A stretch of DNA of 46,448 nucleotides from Alphaproteobacteria bacterium (lineage in GTDB: Bacteria > Pseudomonadota > Alphaproteobacteria > SHVZ01), in assembly GCA_016869285.1 (NCBI GenBank), contig VGEN01000015.1, positions 1 to 46,448 on the forward strand, given 5' to 3'. A program made the translations under genes and the position numbers. Below are positions 7,853 to 15,307 of this stretch, piece by piece. How positions within the stretch are numbered: the first letter of the stretch is position 1; every line of letters begins with the position of its first letter. The notes beneath the pieces are model-generated. The model saw only the letters and a list, made by a program, of their open reading frames with translations. It did not search any database and was not told where the DNA came from.

Positions 7853-8570
7853 CACCGCCGATCCGGCCTTCGCCGATCCGCGCGTGCGCATGGCGTTCCG
7901 CTATCTCGTCGACTATGACGGCCTGGCCAAGACGGTGATGGCCTATCAGGGCGTGCCGCGGGCCAGCGTCGTGCCCTTGGGCGCCTTCGGCGCCCTCGAT
8001 GCGAAGGAAGGCCAGCCCTTCAAGCTCGATATCGCGAAGGCGCAGTCGCTGCTGAAGGAGGCCGGGCAGGCCGACCTCAAGCGCAAGATGATCGTGATGG
8101 GGGTTACGCCCTATCCGGATCTCGCCCAGCACGTGCAGGCGAACGGCGCCAAGGCCGGCGTGACGCTGGAACTTGAGCAGATGGCGCCGGCCCAGGTCTT
8201 CACCAAGGCCCGCGCGCGCGAGTATCAGATGATGCTGATCAACTGGGGTGTGCGCTATCCGGACGCCCACAACATGGTCTCGCGCCACGTCATGAACCCG
8301 GACAACCGGCGCGAGGCGAACCTGGCGCAGTACCCGGCCTGGCGCGCCGCTTGGCAGGACCTGGGCATGAACGAGCTCGGCCAGAAGGCGATGATGGAGC
8401 GCGATCCCGAGAAGCGGCAGGCGCTCTACCGCGAGATCCAGCTCAAGACCATGCAGGAGGGCCCGATGGCCTACCTGTTCCAGGTGGTGCGCTCAATCGC
8501 TGTCCGCCGCGAGGTGAAGGGCTTCGAGATGAGCGCCTTCAAGGTCGGATACGAGACGGCGTCGAAGTAG
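7853..8570 (+). pseudogene. Family-5 ABC solute-binding protein, C-terminal part
   Basis: This is the rest of the interrupted receptor. It resumes with TADPAFADPRVRMAFRYLVDYD, the conserved segment in which family-5 receptors read roughly 'PFxDxRVRqAf'. The tail carries FTKARAREYQMMLINWGVRYPD and EKRQALYREIQ, both typical of lobe II and the C-terminal helix. A GTG at 7884 or ATG at 7890 could start a peptide, but it would have no signal sequence and only half of the fold. The stop is TAG at 8568-8570. The gene cluster around it holds no matching permease or ATPase genes, so it would have been an orphan receptor even when intact. Confidence 0.88.
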
Positions 8571-8573
8571 CCG

Positions 8574-8801
8574 TCAGCCTTTTGCGGCGGCGACCAGCAC
8601 CTCAAATACCTTGCGGTGCGGGTTGCCGGCCCGGAGGAAGAACTTTGGGTGCCACTGGACGCCTAGCGCGAATTTCTGCTTCGGCAGCTCGATCGACTCG
8701 ATGACGCCCTCGGGCGAGCGGGCGGAGATCGTCATGTCCTTCGGCACCGAGACCACCGCTTCCTGGTGCGCGGTGTTCACCTCGATCTTGCCGGCACCCA
8801 C
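8574..8801 (-). pseudogene. Remnant of a PuuD-like gamma-glutamyl-GABA hydrolase (C-terminal end)
   Basis: The 75 residues match the C-terminal end of class I glutamine-amidotransferase-like peptidases (C26, PuuD). They read KIEVNTAHQEAV, where the family has VNSxHHQAV, then a DG-like ARSPEGVIESIELP and GVQWHPKFF with the catalytic His of 'GVQWHPE'. A full protein has about 250 residues. The same frame stays open upstream only to a stop at 8841-8843, and the coding-like part fades near 8820. The cysteine nucleophile half is missing. IS21-like repeats begin at 8849, so the loss probably came from an insertion and later deletion. It lies three bases beyond, and convergent with, the broken receptor gene. 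Confidence 0.75.
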
Positions 8802-8848
8802 GATCTGGGCATTGGCGAAACACCAGAACGGCTTAACGCACTACGCGC

Positions 8849-8896
8849 GGGGTCAACCTTCGACGCCGATCCGGGGTCAAAGGCCATGCCGATTCA
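8849..8896. repeat. Two tandem GGGGTCAA...GCCGAT units, possible IS21-type terminal repeats
   Basis: Two units of about 24 bases (8849-8872 and 8873-8896) share GGGGTCAA at the front and GCCGAT near the end. IS21-family elements carry several such repeats at each end, and this unit looks like ones I remember from alphaproteobacterial IS21 elements. No transposase genes are present, so this would be a solo end or scar. It sits exactly where puuD coding sequence is lost. Confidence 0.5.
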
Positions 8897-8965
8897 CAAT
8901 CAAGCTCAAATAGCGAAACGCCTCTACCTGCCGACACGCGAAAGTCGGAGAGCGGTCAGCCGCAA

Positions 8966-10468
8966 TCAGTCGTCCGTGGCGACCTTCTCCTTCAGCCTGG
9001 CCATTCGCGGCATGGCTAGGACGATCGTCAAGATTGCCGCCAGGGCGAGCAATGTCACGCTGATCGGGCGCTCGACAAAAGTCGTGAAGTCACCGCGCGA
9101 AAGCACAAGGGCGCGTCGGAAATTCTCTTCCATCATCGGACCCAGGATGAAGCCAAGAAGCATCGGCGCGACTTCGCACTTCAACTGCGACATCGTCCAT
9201 CCGATGATCGCGAAGACCACACAGAGCATCACGTCGAACGTCGAGTTCGAGATGGAATAGACGCCGATACAGCAGAAGACGATGATGGATGGAAAGAGGA
9301 ACCTGTACGGCACGCGCAAGAGATGAACCCAGATGCCGATCAGCGGCAGGTTTAGGATCACCAACATGACGTTGCCGATCCACATGGAAGCGATCAGGCC
9401 CCAGAAAAGCTGCGGGTTGCTCGACATCACCTGGGGGCCTGGCTGGATATTGTGGATCATCATGGCGCCGATCATCAGCGCCATTACCGCGTTCGACGGC
9501 AGGCCGAGGGTCAGCATCGGTACAAAGCTCGTCTGAGCGCCTGCGTTGTTCGCGGCCTCCGGCGCCGCCACGCCGCGGATGTCTCCTTTGCCGAAGGTTG
9601 ATCGATCCTTGGCGACCCATTTCTCGAAGGAATATGCGGCGAACGAAGCCAGAAGCGCGCCGCCGCCCGGAAGGATGCCGAGGGCCGATCCAAGCGCTGT
9701 GCCCCGCAGCGTCGCGCCCGAGGCATCCTTCAGATCCTTCGCCGTCGGCATGAGGCCCAAGACCTTTTCGTTGACGACCGATCGCTCCTCTTTCTTCGCC
9801 AAGTTGAACGCGATCTCGGCGAAGCCGAAGGCCCCCATCGCGATGATGACGAACCCGATACCGTCCAGGAGTTCCGGGATGCCAAGAGACAAGCGCGCGC
9901 GGCCCGAGTTGATGTCTGTGCCGACGAGCCCAAGGATCAGGCCCAGCACGATCATGGCGAGCGCCTTGGCGAGCGAACCGGAGGCAAGAGCGACCGCGCC
10001 GACAAGTCCGAGGACCATCAGCGCAAAGTACTCGGCCGGACCGAACTCCAGCGCAACCACCGTCAGCGGCGCAGCGAAAGCGGCAAGGATCAGCGTCGCC
10101 ACAGTGCCTGCGAAGAACGAGGCGAGCGCCGCCGTGGCAAGCGCGGGTCCCGCCCGGCCCCGCCTGGCCATCTGGTAGCCGTCAAGAGTCGTGACGACGG
10201 AACTCGCCTCCCCTGGCAGGTTCACCAGGATCGACGTCGTCGAACCGCCATACTGTGCGCCGTAGTAGATGCCTGCGAGCATGATCAGGGCGGAGACAGG
10301 CGCGAGCCCGTAAGTGATGGGCAGCAGCATTGCGATCGTCGCGAGCGGGCCGATGCCGGGCAGGACGCCGATCAAAGTGCCAAGGAAGACGCCAATGAAG
10401 CAGTACATCAAGCTCGCCGGCGTCAACGCGACCTGGAACCCGAGGGAGAGGTTGGATAGAAGATCCAA
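8966..10468 (-). CDS. tctA: Tripartite tricarboxylate transporter permease, large subunit TctA
   Basis: This is the large membrane subunit of a TTT-family secondary transporter, which imports carboxylates with TctB and a periplasmic TctC receptor. The 500-residue length is usual. Clear marks are GVLPGIGPLATIAMLLPITY near residue 35, the IYYGAQYGGSTTSILVNLPGEASSVVT stretch around 66-92, the second inverted repeat GILPGGGALLASF, and TLGLPSNAVMALMIGAM. About ten or more hydrophobic segments can be seen. It follows tctB by 13 bases. The substrate cannot be read from the sequence, and the aminotransferase-like and amidohydrolase genes upstream suggest an unusual organic acid or amide rather than citrate. 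Confidence 0.95.
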   Translation of the reverse strand: MDLLSNLSLGFQVALTPASLMYCFIGVFLGTLIGVLPGIGPLATIAMLLPITYGLAPVSALIMLAGIYYGAQYGGSTTSILVNLPGEASSVVTTLDGYQMARRGRAGPALATAALASFFAGTVATLILAAFAAPLTVVALEFGPAEYFALMVLGLVGAVALASGSLAKALAMIVLGLILGLVGTDINSGRARLSLGIPELLDGIGFVIIAMGAFGFAEIAFNLAKKEERSVVNEKVLGLMPTAKDLKDASGATLRGTALGSALGILPGGGALLASFAAYSFEKWVAKDRSTFGKGDIRGVAAPEAANNAGAQTSFVPMLTLGLPSNAVMALMIGAMMIHNIQPGPQVMSSNPQLFWGLIASMWIGNVMLVILNLPLIGIWVHLLRVPYRFLFPSIIVFCCIGVYSISNSTFDVMLCVVFAIIGWTMSQLKCEVAPMLLGFILGPMMEENFRRALVLSRGDFTTFVERPISVTLLALAAILTIVLAMPRMARLKEKVATDD

Positions 10469-10481
10469 AGAACCGTCTCCC

Positions 10482-11084
10482 TCAGTACCCGCCGAAGCCG
10501 GGCACGCGAGGCCACGAAGGCAGATTGAGATCCAGGATCGTCGCGAAGGCGAGTTTCACGAGCACCAGCAGGACGACCGAGACCGCGAGGAGATCGCGTA
10601 GAGAAATGTCAGAGGAAGCACGGGTGATGATGACGATGCTCAGCAATAGGGCAATGAACACGCCTAGGTGATTGAGGCCGATCGCAAAGGCGACCACCGA
10701 CAGCAGGACCCAGAAAAGCTCCCGACTGGCGAACCACACAATCGCCACCGCAACAATGATGGGGATATCGATGCCGGTCACGCCCCGGCGGCCGAGAAGT
10801 CCCAGCAAGACGACGAACGCTGCGATGGCCGCCGCCGCGATCAAGGGCGGCTTCACCGAAGGTCCGTGGCGTCGCGGTGCGGTGAAGGTGAGCGACGTCA
10901 AGGCGAGGACAAGACCTAGCCCGGCCAACAGCACGCCCAGCAGAAAGGGAAAGTAACCGGGCCCCATACGCATGCTGGTCCCGAATGGATAGGCATAGGC
11001 CGCGGCAGCTGTCGAGACGCCGACCGCGATGAACAAGCAGCCCGCCGCGAAGTCAGTGCGATTGCCGATCGATGCGGCCATCAT
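10482..11084 (-). CDS. tctB: Tripartite tricarboxylate transporter small subunit TctB
   Basis: This 200-residue protein is the small membrane subunit of the TTT transporter. It has the family opening in which a first membrane helix is followed by YPFGTSMRMGPGYFPFLLGVLLAGLGLVL, and further hydrophobic segments near residues 82-98, 108-122, 127-152 and 162-182. It partners with TctA immediately downstream. The first of two adjacent ATG codons (11084) is preceded by GGGAGGGG, a strong ribosome site. A 186-base gap separates it from the amidohydrolase gene, so it may have its own promoter or be the distal part of the same operon. Confidence 0.93.
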   Translation of the reverse strand: MMAASIGNRTDFAAGCLFIAVGVSTAAAAYAYPFGTSMRMGPGYFPFLLGVLLAGLGLVLALTSLTFTAPRRHGPSVKPPLIAAAAIAAFVVLLGLLGRRGVTGIDIPIIVAVAIVWFASRELFWVLLSVVAFAIGLNHLGVFIALLLSIVIITRASSDISLRDLLAVSVVLLVLVKLAFATILDLNLPSWPRVPGFGGY

Positions 11085-11270
11085 GGGCGCCCCTCCCGAA
11101 CAGAAGCGTATGCCGTGGCCGTCAAGACCACGTTTCGGATGTCGGGTAGGGGCTGAACCGAGGATGGCATCACATGGCCTCTGTCACCGACGGCCCACGC
11201 TGCGGTCCCTCTAGATTCATCAGGGGAAAGGGCCGACAGGCTTGCCGCCGATGCGGTTGCGACCGGATCA

Positions 11271-12509
11271 TCAGTCCAGCGCTCCCCTGACCACCGCGCC
11301 TTCCTTCAGGATCATGGAAAGATGCGCGCCCTGGTCCTGTAGCAGGCGGAGATTGGCCAGAGGGTCGCCGTCCACGACCAACAGGTCAGCGAGATAACCT
11401 TCCGCGACGCGGCCGAGACGGTTCTCCATCCGCACCACTGACGCACCGTGGATCGTCGCCTGGCGCAAGACCTCGGCCTCCGGCAGGGCCTCGGCGCGGA
11501 TCAGCAGTTCTTCAGCTTGATACTGTTTTGGCGCGCGGAACAGGTCGGTGCCGAGCGCCATCCGCACGCCTGCTCGCAGCGCGATCTCGAGCGAGCGCGT
11601 GCCGGTCGCTAGCACTTCTCGGGCCTTCTCCAAATGGAAGGCTGAGATGCCGACTTCGGCCGCGTGTTGCACGACACGGCGATAGACCACCAGCGTTGGG
11701 ACAAGGATCGCGCCGTGCGCGGCCATCAGCGAGGCCGTCGCTTCGTCCAGGAAGTTGCCGTGCTCAATGGTGCGGACGCCGCAGCGTGTCGCGCGAGCGA
11801 TCGCGGTCGGCGTATAGGCGTGCGCCGCGACATATTTCCCGGCCCGACTCGCCTCGTCCACGACGGCTTCGATCTCGGCGAGCGCGTACTGGTCGTAGTC
11901 CACCGGGTCGGCTGGGCTTGAGACACCGCCTGAGGCCATGATCTTGATCTGGTCGACGCCGCGGCGCACCTCCTCTCGCGCAGCGCGGCGTACCGCGTCC
12001 ACGCCGTCGGCGACGACCATCATGTTGGCTTCGGCGCGTAGCGAGCAGGCCGGGCAGGCGTCGGCGGGGTTACGCATGTCCCCGTGCCCGCCTGTCTGGC
12101 TCAGTGGGCGCCCGGAGATGAACATGCGAGGGCCTGGGAACAGCCCGTCTTCCACGGCGCGGCGCAGACCCGCATCAGCGCCACCCATATCGCGGATCGT
12201 GGTGAAACCGCGCATCAGGGTCTCCTTCAGAAGCTGCGATGCGCGCGCAGTGACGAGGGAGGGGAACAGCGTAGGATAGGGCACCATCCCGTCCGCGCAG
12301 ACATGCACATGGCAGTCTATGAGGCCGGGCATCACGGTACGCCCTTTGAGCTCCACGACGCGCGCACTCCCTGGTGCGAGGCCAGGTGCCACGGCGACTA
12401 TGCTGCGCCCCTCGACCAGAACATCGGCACGGCGCAGTGCTCCGGCGTCGACATCGAGCACCGCGCCGCCGCGCAGGAGGATCCGAGCAGTTCGGTCCTC
12501 AGCCTGCAC
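11271..12509 (-). CDS. Amidohydrolase-superfamily metal-dependent hydrolase
   Basis: This is a 412-residue enzyme of the imidazolonepropionase/prolidase-like branch of the amidohydrolases, which hydrolyse amide bonds with a binuclear or mononuclear metal site. All expected ligands are seen: DCHVHV (His67, His69), a Lys189 in DQIKIMASGG suitable for carboxylation, His230 in AAHAYT, His250 in TIEHGNF and Asp322 in LGTDLF. There is no signal peptide. The start overlaps the end of the tctC receptor gene by 11 bases, so translation is coupled. Position suggests it acts on the compound brought in by the Tct system, possibly releasing a product for the aminotransferase-like protein. The true substrate is unknown. 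Confidence 0.9.
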   Translation of the reverse strand: MQAEDRTARILLRGGAVLDVDAGALRRADVLVEGRSIVAVAPGLAPGSARVVELKGRTVMPGLIDCHVHVCADGMVPYPTLFPSLVTARASQLLKETLMRGFTTIRDMGGADAGLRRAVEDGLFPGPRMFISGRPLSQTGGHGDMRNPADACPACSLRAEANMMVVADGVDAVRRAAREEVRRGVDQIKIMASGGVSSPADPVDYDQYALAEIEAVVDEASRAGKYVAAHAYTPTAIARATRCGVRTIEHGNFLDEATASLMAAHGAILVPTLVVYRRVVQHAAEVGISAFHLEKAREVLATGTRSLEIALRAGVRMALGTDLFRAPKQYQAEELLIRAEALPEAEVLRQATIHGASVVRMENRLGRVAEGYLADLLVVDGDPLANLRLLQDQGAHLSMILKEGAVVRGALD

Positions 12510-13476
12510 GGATGTTCGCCTCCCGGATCAGGCGCTCAAACTTTGCGTGCTCGCGCGCTAGCATCGCCTGCACCTCTGCCGCCGACGGCAGTTTCGCGGC
12601 CGGTATAGTACCGACGCCGCGCAGCTTTTCCTGAACCGAAGGCATCGACAGCACCTTCGTGTAGGCCGCGTGGACCCGCGCCAGCACCGGCTCCGGCAAG
12701 CCGCGCGGCGCCATCGCGATGTACCAGGAATCCATGTTGGCCGTGCTGAGGCCGAGCTCGGTCAGCGTCGGAACGTCAGGGAAATCAGGCGAGCGGACAG
12801 CGCCGATCGTGCCGAGCGCGCGGAGTTTGCCCTCCATGACGTGGGGTTTGGCGAGCCCGGTGCTAAGCACGGCGACATCCAAGCGCCCGGCCAACATGTC
12901 GATAATGCCTGGTGGCAGGCCGCGATAGTCAACCGCCGTCACCTGGAACCCCAGCTCGCGCTGCAACAGCTCCATCGAGATGTGCGAGAAGGTGCCGGCA
13001 CCGGCGCGAAGGTAGTTGAGCTTTCCCGGTTGTGCCTTCGCCTGTGCTGCCAGCTCCCGCATGTTCGCGATCGGGAGATCGCTTCGCACGACGACCGCCG
13101 AGACGCTGTGCGCGACGAACGAGAGAGCCTGGATCGACTCGACCGGATGGAATCCGGAGGGCGTTAGGATCGGCGCGACGAGATTGCCAAGCGCAGCCAT
13201 CAACCAAGTGTGTCCGTCGGGAGCGGACTGGACGAGCTGCTGGGAGCCGATCAAGCCGCTGGCGCCGGTGCGAATGTCGATCACGATCGGCTGGCCGAGC
13301 TCTGCCGCGAGCTCGTCCGTGTGGGTGCGCATCACAAGGTCAACGATGCCGCCCGCTGGATAGGGGCAGATGAAGCGGATCGGTCGATTCGGAAAGGTCT
13401 GGCCGATCGCGGGACGGGCGAGCGGCAACAGCGCAGCGGCGGTGAGCAACGTGCGTCGTGAAAAAACGGTGGTCAT
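12499..13476 (-). CDS. tctC: Tripartite tricarboxylate transporter receptor (TctC/Bug family)
   Basis: This is the periplasmic solute receptor of a Bug/TctC type system, 325 residues. The ATG at 13476 follows GGAAGGAG. The N-terminus FSRRTLLTAAALLPLARPAIGQ looks like a twin-arginine signal peptide, common in this family. Typical segments follow: FPNRPIRFICPYPAGGIVDLVMR, GQPIVIDIRTGASGLIGSQQLVQSAPDGHT, and near the end FPDVPTLTELGL with MAPRGLPEPV. The AGG-x-x-D loop that contacts the ligand carboxylate is present (AGGIVD). It overlaps gntR upstream by 4 bases (ATGA) and the amidohydrolase downstream by 11 bases. It presumably feeds the TctAB permease at the end of the same cluster. Confidence 0.95.
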   Translation of the reverse strand: MTTVFSRRTLLTAAALLPLARPAIGQTFPNRPIRFICPYPAGGIVDLVMRTHTDELAAELGQPIVIDIRTGASGLIGSQQLVQSAPDGHTWLMAALGNLVAPILTPSGFHPVESIQALSFVAHSVSAVVVRSDLPIANMRELAAQAKAQPGKLNYLRAGAGTFSHISMELLQRELGFQVTAVDYRGLPPGIIDMLAGRLDVAVLSTGLAKPHVMEGKLRALGTIGAVRSPDFPDVPTLTELGLSTANMDSWYIAMAPRGLPEPVLARVHAAYTKVLSMPSVQEKLRGVGTIPAAKLPSAAEVQAMLAREHAKFERLIREANIRAG

Positions 13477-14168
13477 GAGGCTTGCTCCTTCCGGTTCTCG
13501 ATGAAGCGCAGCACGGTTGAAAGACCGCGCTGCATGTGGTCGTGCAATTCCTCCCGCATCGCGTCGAGATCTGGCCCGATGGCGTGGCGAATGTAGTCGT
13601 CGTGCGCATCGCGACGCGGACCCGGCCTTCCATGCGCCCGGTGATGCGCTGCCCAGTAGAGGGCAAGCCGCCCTCGGATCGCGCTCCAGGATTGCAGCAG
13701 CAGCCCATGGCCCGCCGCCTCGTAGACCACGTTGTGCAGAGCGAACTCGGCGGCGATCGAAGCTTCGTCGTCGCGCATGTCGATCGCCTGGGTCAGAGCA
13801 GCGTGACTCTTGCTGAGCGCGGAGCGGAAAGCGTCGTCGCGGCGGTCCCATACATGCTCGAAGGCGAAGACCTCTAGCGCGGTGCGTAGCGTGTAGAGTT
13901 CCCGCGCGACGGTCGCATCGAGCGGCGCCACGGTCACGCCGCCCCAGGCGCGGTGCTGCACGAGCAAGCCCTCATCCAGCAGCTCTCGGATCGCTTCCCT
14001 GAGCGGCGCACGCGAAATGCCGAGCGAGCGCGCGAGAGCCGCCTCCACCACCGGCGCTCCTGGCGCGAGGCGCCCGGTGAGCACCGTCTGCCGCAGCGCA
14101 TGCGCCGCTCCTTCGCGCAGCGTGACGCGGGGCAGCGGCCGGTCGATTCTGGGGGAAGTATCGCTCAT
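13473..14168 (-). CDS. GntR-family (FadR/FCD subgroup) transcriptional regulator
   Basis: This 231-residue protein has an N-terminal winged helix (about residues 12-75) with the GntR signature APVVEAALARSLGISRAPLREAIREL. An all-helical FCD ligand domain follows (about 85-215) with a TLRTALEVFAFEHVW helix and metal-ligand-type His residues (FALHNVVYEAAG, DHMQRG). Such regulators usually repress neighbouring catabolic genes until an acid effector binds. The ATG at 14168 overlaps the stop of the aminotransferase-like gene as ATGA, and its own stop overlaps the tctC start in the same way. The perfect palindrome at 15102-15118 in the operon promoter is a good candidate for its operator. Confidence 0.93.
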   Translation of the reverse strand: MSDTSPRIDRPLPRVTLREGAAHALRQTVLTGRLAPGAPVVEAALARSLGISRAPLREAIRELLDEGLLVQHRAWGGVTVAPLDATVARELYTLRTALEVFAFEHVWDRRDDAFRSALSKSHAALTQAIDMRDDEASIAAEFALHNVVYEAAGHGLLLQSWSAIRGRLALYWAAHHRAHGRPGPRRDAHDDYIRHAIGPDLDAMREELHDHMQRGLSTVLRFIENRKEQAS

Positions 14169-15073
14169 ACCTCCCCTCCGTCCTTGAGCGCATCGTAGAG
14201 CGCGCGCAGGCGCTGCGTCGTCGGTCCCGGCAAGGGAGCGGGCAGGCGCCGTCCGTCGATCGAAGCCACCGGCGTCAGGCCCCCGAAGGTGCCGGTCACG
14301 AAGGCTTCTTCCGCTCCGTACGCGTCTTTCAGAGCGAAGTTGCCGAGCCGGACTGGGATGTCGTTCGCCCGGCACAGGGCAATGACGTTGCCCCGCGTGA
14401 TTCCATGGAAACAGAAGTCCCCGGTCGATGTACACACCTCACCGCCGCGCACAAAGAAAAAATTTGTCGCGTTGCAGGACGAGACGAAGCCGGCAGGGTC
14501 GAGCATCAGTGCCTCGTCCGCGCCGGCTTTGATTGCCTGGATCAGGGCGGTGATGAGATTGAGGCGGCTGTGCGAATTGAGCCGCATGTCGAACATGTCG
14601 GCCGGCGAGCAGCGGATGGTCGAGGTGAAGAGGTTTAGCCCTTTGGAAAGCAGCGTTGGACTCGGCTGCTTCCATTCGGCGACGACGACGACCGTCGCGC
14701 GGCCAATGGTGTGGCGGGGGTCCTGGTTCGGCGTCTTCTTGAGCCCGCGCGTCACCATTAGCCGCACATGGACGCCGTCCTCCATGCCGTTCGCGGCGAG
14801 CGTCGCATGCAGTGCGGCCACGACCTCGCCTCTCGTCATGCCGATGTCGAGATCGATTGCGCGCGCGCCCTCAAACAGCCGGTCGAGATGGGCATCGAGA
14901 AAGAGGAGGCGTCCCTTGTGCAGACGGATGCCTTCCCAGACGCCGTCGCCAAGCACGAAGCCGGCATCAAAGACCGAGACACGAGCCTCTTCCCGCGGGA
15001 CGAGGGCTTGGTTGACGTAAACCAGAACACCTGCGTTGCGACCGTCAACAGGAAAGTCCTGGCTGCCCGCCAT
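14165..15073 (-). CDS. Class IV aminotransferase-like protein lacking the PLP lysine
   Basis: This 302-residue protein has the class IV (IlvE/DAAT/PabC) fold: an N-terminal VYVNQALVPREEARVSVFDAGFVLGDGVWEG, the phosphate-side HLDRLF (62-67), ADEALMLDPAGFV, NFFFVRGGEVCTST and GITRGNVIALC. Aligning LNSHSRLN (165-172) with the KxLNRL or IKSLN stretch of PabC and DAAT puts Asn166 where the Schiff-base lysine belongs. There is no other lysine nearby except the one at 182. The glutamate that normally contacts the PLP ring nitrogen is Ser199 (GFVSSCNATN). It may therefore be a non-PLP enzyme or a catalytically altered one. I recall similar sequences with Bug genes, so the change may be conserved. It is first in the operon, and GntR follows with ATGA overlap. 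Confidence 0.82.
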   Translation of the reverse strand: MAGSQDFPVDGRNAGVLVYVNQALVPREEARVSVFDAGFVLGDGVWEGIRLHKGRLLFLDAHLDRLFEGARAIDLDIGMTRGEVVAALHATLAANGMEDGVHVRLMVTRGLKKTPNQDPRHTIGRATVVVVAEWKQPSPTLLSKGLNLFTSTIRCSPADMFDMRLNSHSRLNLITALIQAIKAGADEALMLDPAGFVSSCNATNFFFVRGGEVCTSTGDFCFHGITRGNVIALCRANDIPVRLGNFALKDAYGAEEAFVTGTFGGLTPVASIDGRRLPAPLPGPTTQRLRALYDALKDGGEV

Positions 15074-15101
15074 GGTGGTCGATTGTCCCGATGATGATGC
15101 T

Positions 15102-15137
15102 CTGTCGATTGTCGACAGTAGAACTTTGCGTTGTCAA
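15102..15137 (-). promoter_or_regulatory. Promoter and palindromic operator of the tct operon
   Basis: On the minus strand a perfect -35 TTGACA (15137-15132) is followed after 18 bases by GACAAT (15113-15108), a 4/6 match to the -10 consensus. A perfect 17-base palindrome, CTGTCGA-TTG-TCGACAG at 15102-15118, covers the -10. That is the size and placement expected for a GntR/FCD repressor site. The 10-mer GACAATCGAC also recurs nearer the ATG, between 15074 and 15090. Repression by the GntR encoded second in the operon is inferred. Confidence 0.6.
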
Positions 15138-15307
15138 GAAGGGCTGCCGCAAGGCCTTCAGCAGCAACCCTTCTGGCGTTGCACGGCCGACAAGTGGCAC
15201 AACTCGCCGGAATCACTCTCGGTTGGTCGCCGCGACTTTGCCCATTCAATCCGGTCAGGCGGCCCTGAAAGGCTCGGCTTGGCCGTCACGTCAGGAGGCA
15301 TGCCGGC

